Shown here: in pieces, positions 32,011 to 32,937 of the stretch
Numbering within the stretch: the first letter of the stretch is position 1
How the letters are laid out: each line of letters begins with the position of its first letter
Assembly: GCA_028817795.1 (NCBI GenBank)
Contig: JAPPOU010000043.1
Span: forward strand, 1-32,937
DNA: 32,937 bases
Direction of reading: 5' to 3'
Source of the DNA: Alphaproteobacteria bacterium
GTDB lineage: Bacteria > Pseudomonadota > Alphaproteobacteria > Micavibrionales > UBA2020
Made by a program: the position numbers and the translations under genes
The notes under the pieces: generated by a model
Databases searched by the model: none
Seen by the model: only the letters and a program-made list of their open reading frames with translations
What the model was told of the DNA's origin: nothing

Positions 32011-32937
32011 ACTTGTACCGCGAAAGGTTGTTGGCATCGGTAAACCACTCGATTGTTTTTTCAAGCCCCTGCTTAAAACCGTCAACGCCGCCATGTTCCG
32101 GCTGCCAGCCAAATGTTTTTTCGGCCTTTTCAATACCGGCGTAAAGGCGCTCGACCTCGCTGTTGACAGGGCGGACGCGCTGGTTGTCAGCTTCAATCAC
32201 GATATCGCGCCCCATGCAGGATGCGATCATTTTCGCCGTATCGCCAATCGAAACTTCAAACCCGCTGCCAATGTTAATGGTTTCACCAAGGTTATCGTTG
32301 CAAGCCGCCATCTGTACAAAGCCCTGCACCGTATCACCCACATACGTGAAATCACGCGTTGGTGTTAAACTACCCAGTTTTATTTTCTCTGCCCCCGCCG
32401 CAATCTGCGTGATAATCGCCGGAATCACTGCACGGGCCGACTGGCGTGGACCATAGGTATTGAACGGGCGAATGACCGTTACCGGCGTGCCAAACGAACG
32501 GTAGAATGACAAGGCAATCTGGTCCGCCCCGATTTTCGATGCCGAATAGGGAGACTGGCCCTGCAATGGGTGTTCTTCGGTAATCGGCACGAACTGCGCC
32601 GTGCCGTACACCTCGCTGGTCGACGTATGCACAACTTTCTGCACATCAAAATCACGCGCCGCCTGCACCACGTTCAGCGTGCCTTTGACGTTCGTATCCA
32701 CATAGGTATCAGGGCTGTGATAGGAATAGGGAATGGCGATTAAGGCAGCAAGATGCAAAACCGTATCGCACCCCTTCACCGCCTGCCGCACACCGTTGGG
32801 GTCACGGATATCACCCGTAAAAACATCGAACTTGCCCTTTACATCCTCTGCAACCGTATCGAGCCAGCCCCAGCTGTTAAAGGAATTGTACAAGACAAAG
32901 GCCCGTACATCCGCACCCTGCCGCACCAGATATTCCG
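31991..32937 (-). CDS. legB: UDP-sugar 4,6-dehydratase (LegB type), N-terminus cut by right edge
   Basis: About 315 residues of an NAD-dependent SDR/epimerase-type dehydratase; the frame stays open to the window end, so the Rossmann start is missing. Seen are HLAALIAIPYSYHSPDTY, TSTSEVYGTAQ, the catalytic YSASK, RPFNTYGPRQSARAVIP, and RDFTYVGDTVQGF, the pattern of LegB/WbpM-like short dehydratases. The product would be the 4-keto-6-deoxy sugar used by the aminotransferase encoded next. The overlap with legC (20 bases) supports a shared message. The real start and any upstream genes lie beyond the edge. Confidence 0.88.
   Translation of the reverse strand, partial: EYLVRQGADVRAFVLYNSFNSWGWLDTVAEDVKGKFDVFTGDIRDPNGVRQAVKGCDTVLHLAALIAIPYSYHSPDTYVDTNVKGTLNVVQAARDFDVQKVVHTSTSEVYGTAQFVPITEEHPLQGQSPYSASKIGADQIALSFYRSFGTPVTVIRPFNTYGPRQSARAVIPAIITQIAAGAEKIKLGSLTPTRDFTYVGDTVQGFVQMAACNDNLGETINIGSGFEVSIGDTAKMIASCMGRDIVIEADNQRVRPVNSEVERLYAGIEKAEKTFGWQPEHGGVDGFKQGLEKTIEWFTDANNLSRYKYDIYNI

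Noticed and set aside
32011..32196. Longer N-terminus for the LegC-type aminotransferase
   Set aside because: The extra 62 codons lie within the dehydratase gene in another frame and have no family similarity; known LegC proteins begin close to the ATG at 32010.

Overview
The window looks like a chromosomal segment of an alphaproteobacterium; the order is not certain. The clues are an rpmH-rnpA pair, a short Hda-type DnaA-like ATPase next to a DUF2066 protein, a DUF465 protein, a Tat-exported DUF882 peptidase, and a 44-residue peptide resembling alphaproteobacterial aa3 oxidase subunit IV. All functional names come from reading motifs in the translations; no database search was possible.

Left part (1-14 kb), mostly housekeeping. 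Genes for RNase P protein (cut by the left edge) and ribosomal protein L34 are followed by a cyclic-nucleotide-binding protein and a tRNA-Arg(CCG). Next comes a minus-strand cassette that looks like a polymorphic toxin with two small acidic candidate immunity genes. It is preceded by a leader whose GGCGGG/CCCGCC segments could form alternating terminator and antiterminator hairpins. Then follow a PDZ-M48 lipoprotein protease coupled to an HD phosphohydrolase, a Tat-secreted M15-like peptidase, a bacterial PH-domain membrane protein, 6-phosphofructokinase, DUF465, a two-TM protein, Hda, DUF2066, and the small CoxIV-like peptide coupled to a 1030-residue 7TM hybrid histidine kinase.

Middle part (13.7-22.6 kb), a minus-strand operon for ABC-transporter-dependent (group 2-like) capsule export. 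The order is kpsM-kpsT-kpsE-kpsC-kpsS, then an alpha/beta-hydrolase-like membrane protein, a cytochrome P450 and a small membrane protein. Most junctions overlap by 1 to 4 bases or are separated by about 10 to 25 bases. The three genes after kpsS are therefore probably part of the same transcription unit, and this is the most unusual architecture in the window.

Right part (22.7-32.9 kb), a sugar locus of the nonulosonic (sialic/legionaminic) acid type. It holds a CMP-sugar synthetase (neuA/legF type), two large collinear GT-B-like proteins of 654 and 634 residues, two Gfo/Idh/MocA oxidoreductases, a hydrolysing UDP-sugar 2-epimerase (neuC/legG type), a LegC-type aminotransferase and a LegB-type 4,6-dehydratase cut by the right edge. 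No NeuB/LegI synthase or LegH acetyltransferase is inside the window. A reasonable overall reading is synthesis of an activated nine-carbon acidic sugar, polymerisation or transfer by the large GT-B-like proteins, lipid-linker building by KpsC/KpsS, and export by KpsMTE.

No intergenic stretch exceeds 300 bases. No insertion sequence, CRISPR array or rRNA was seen.
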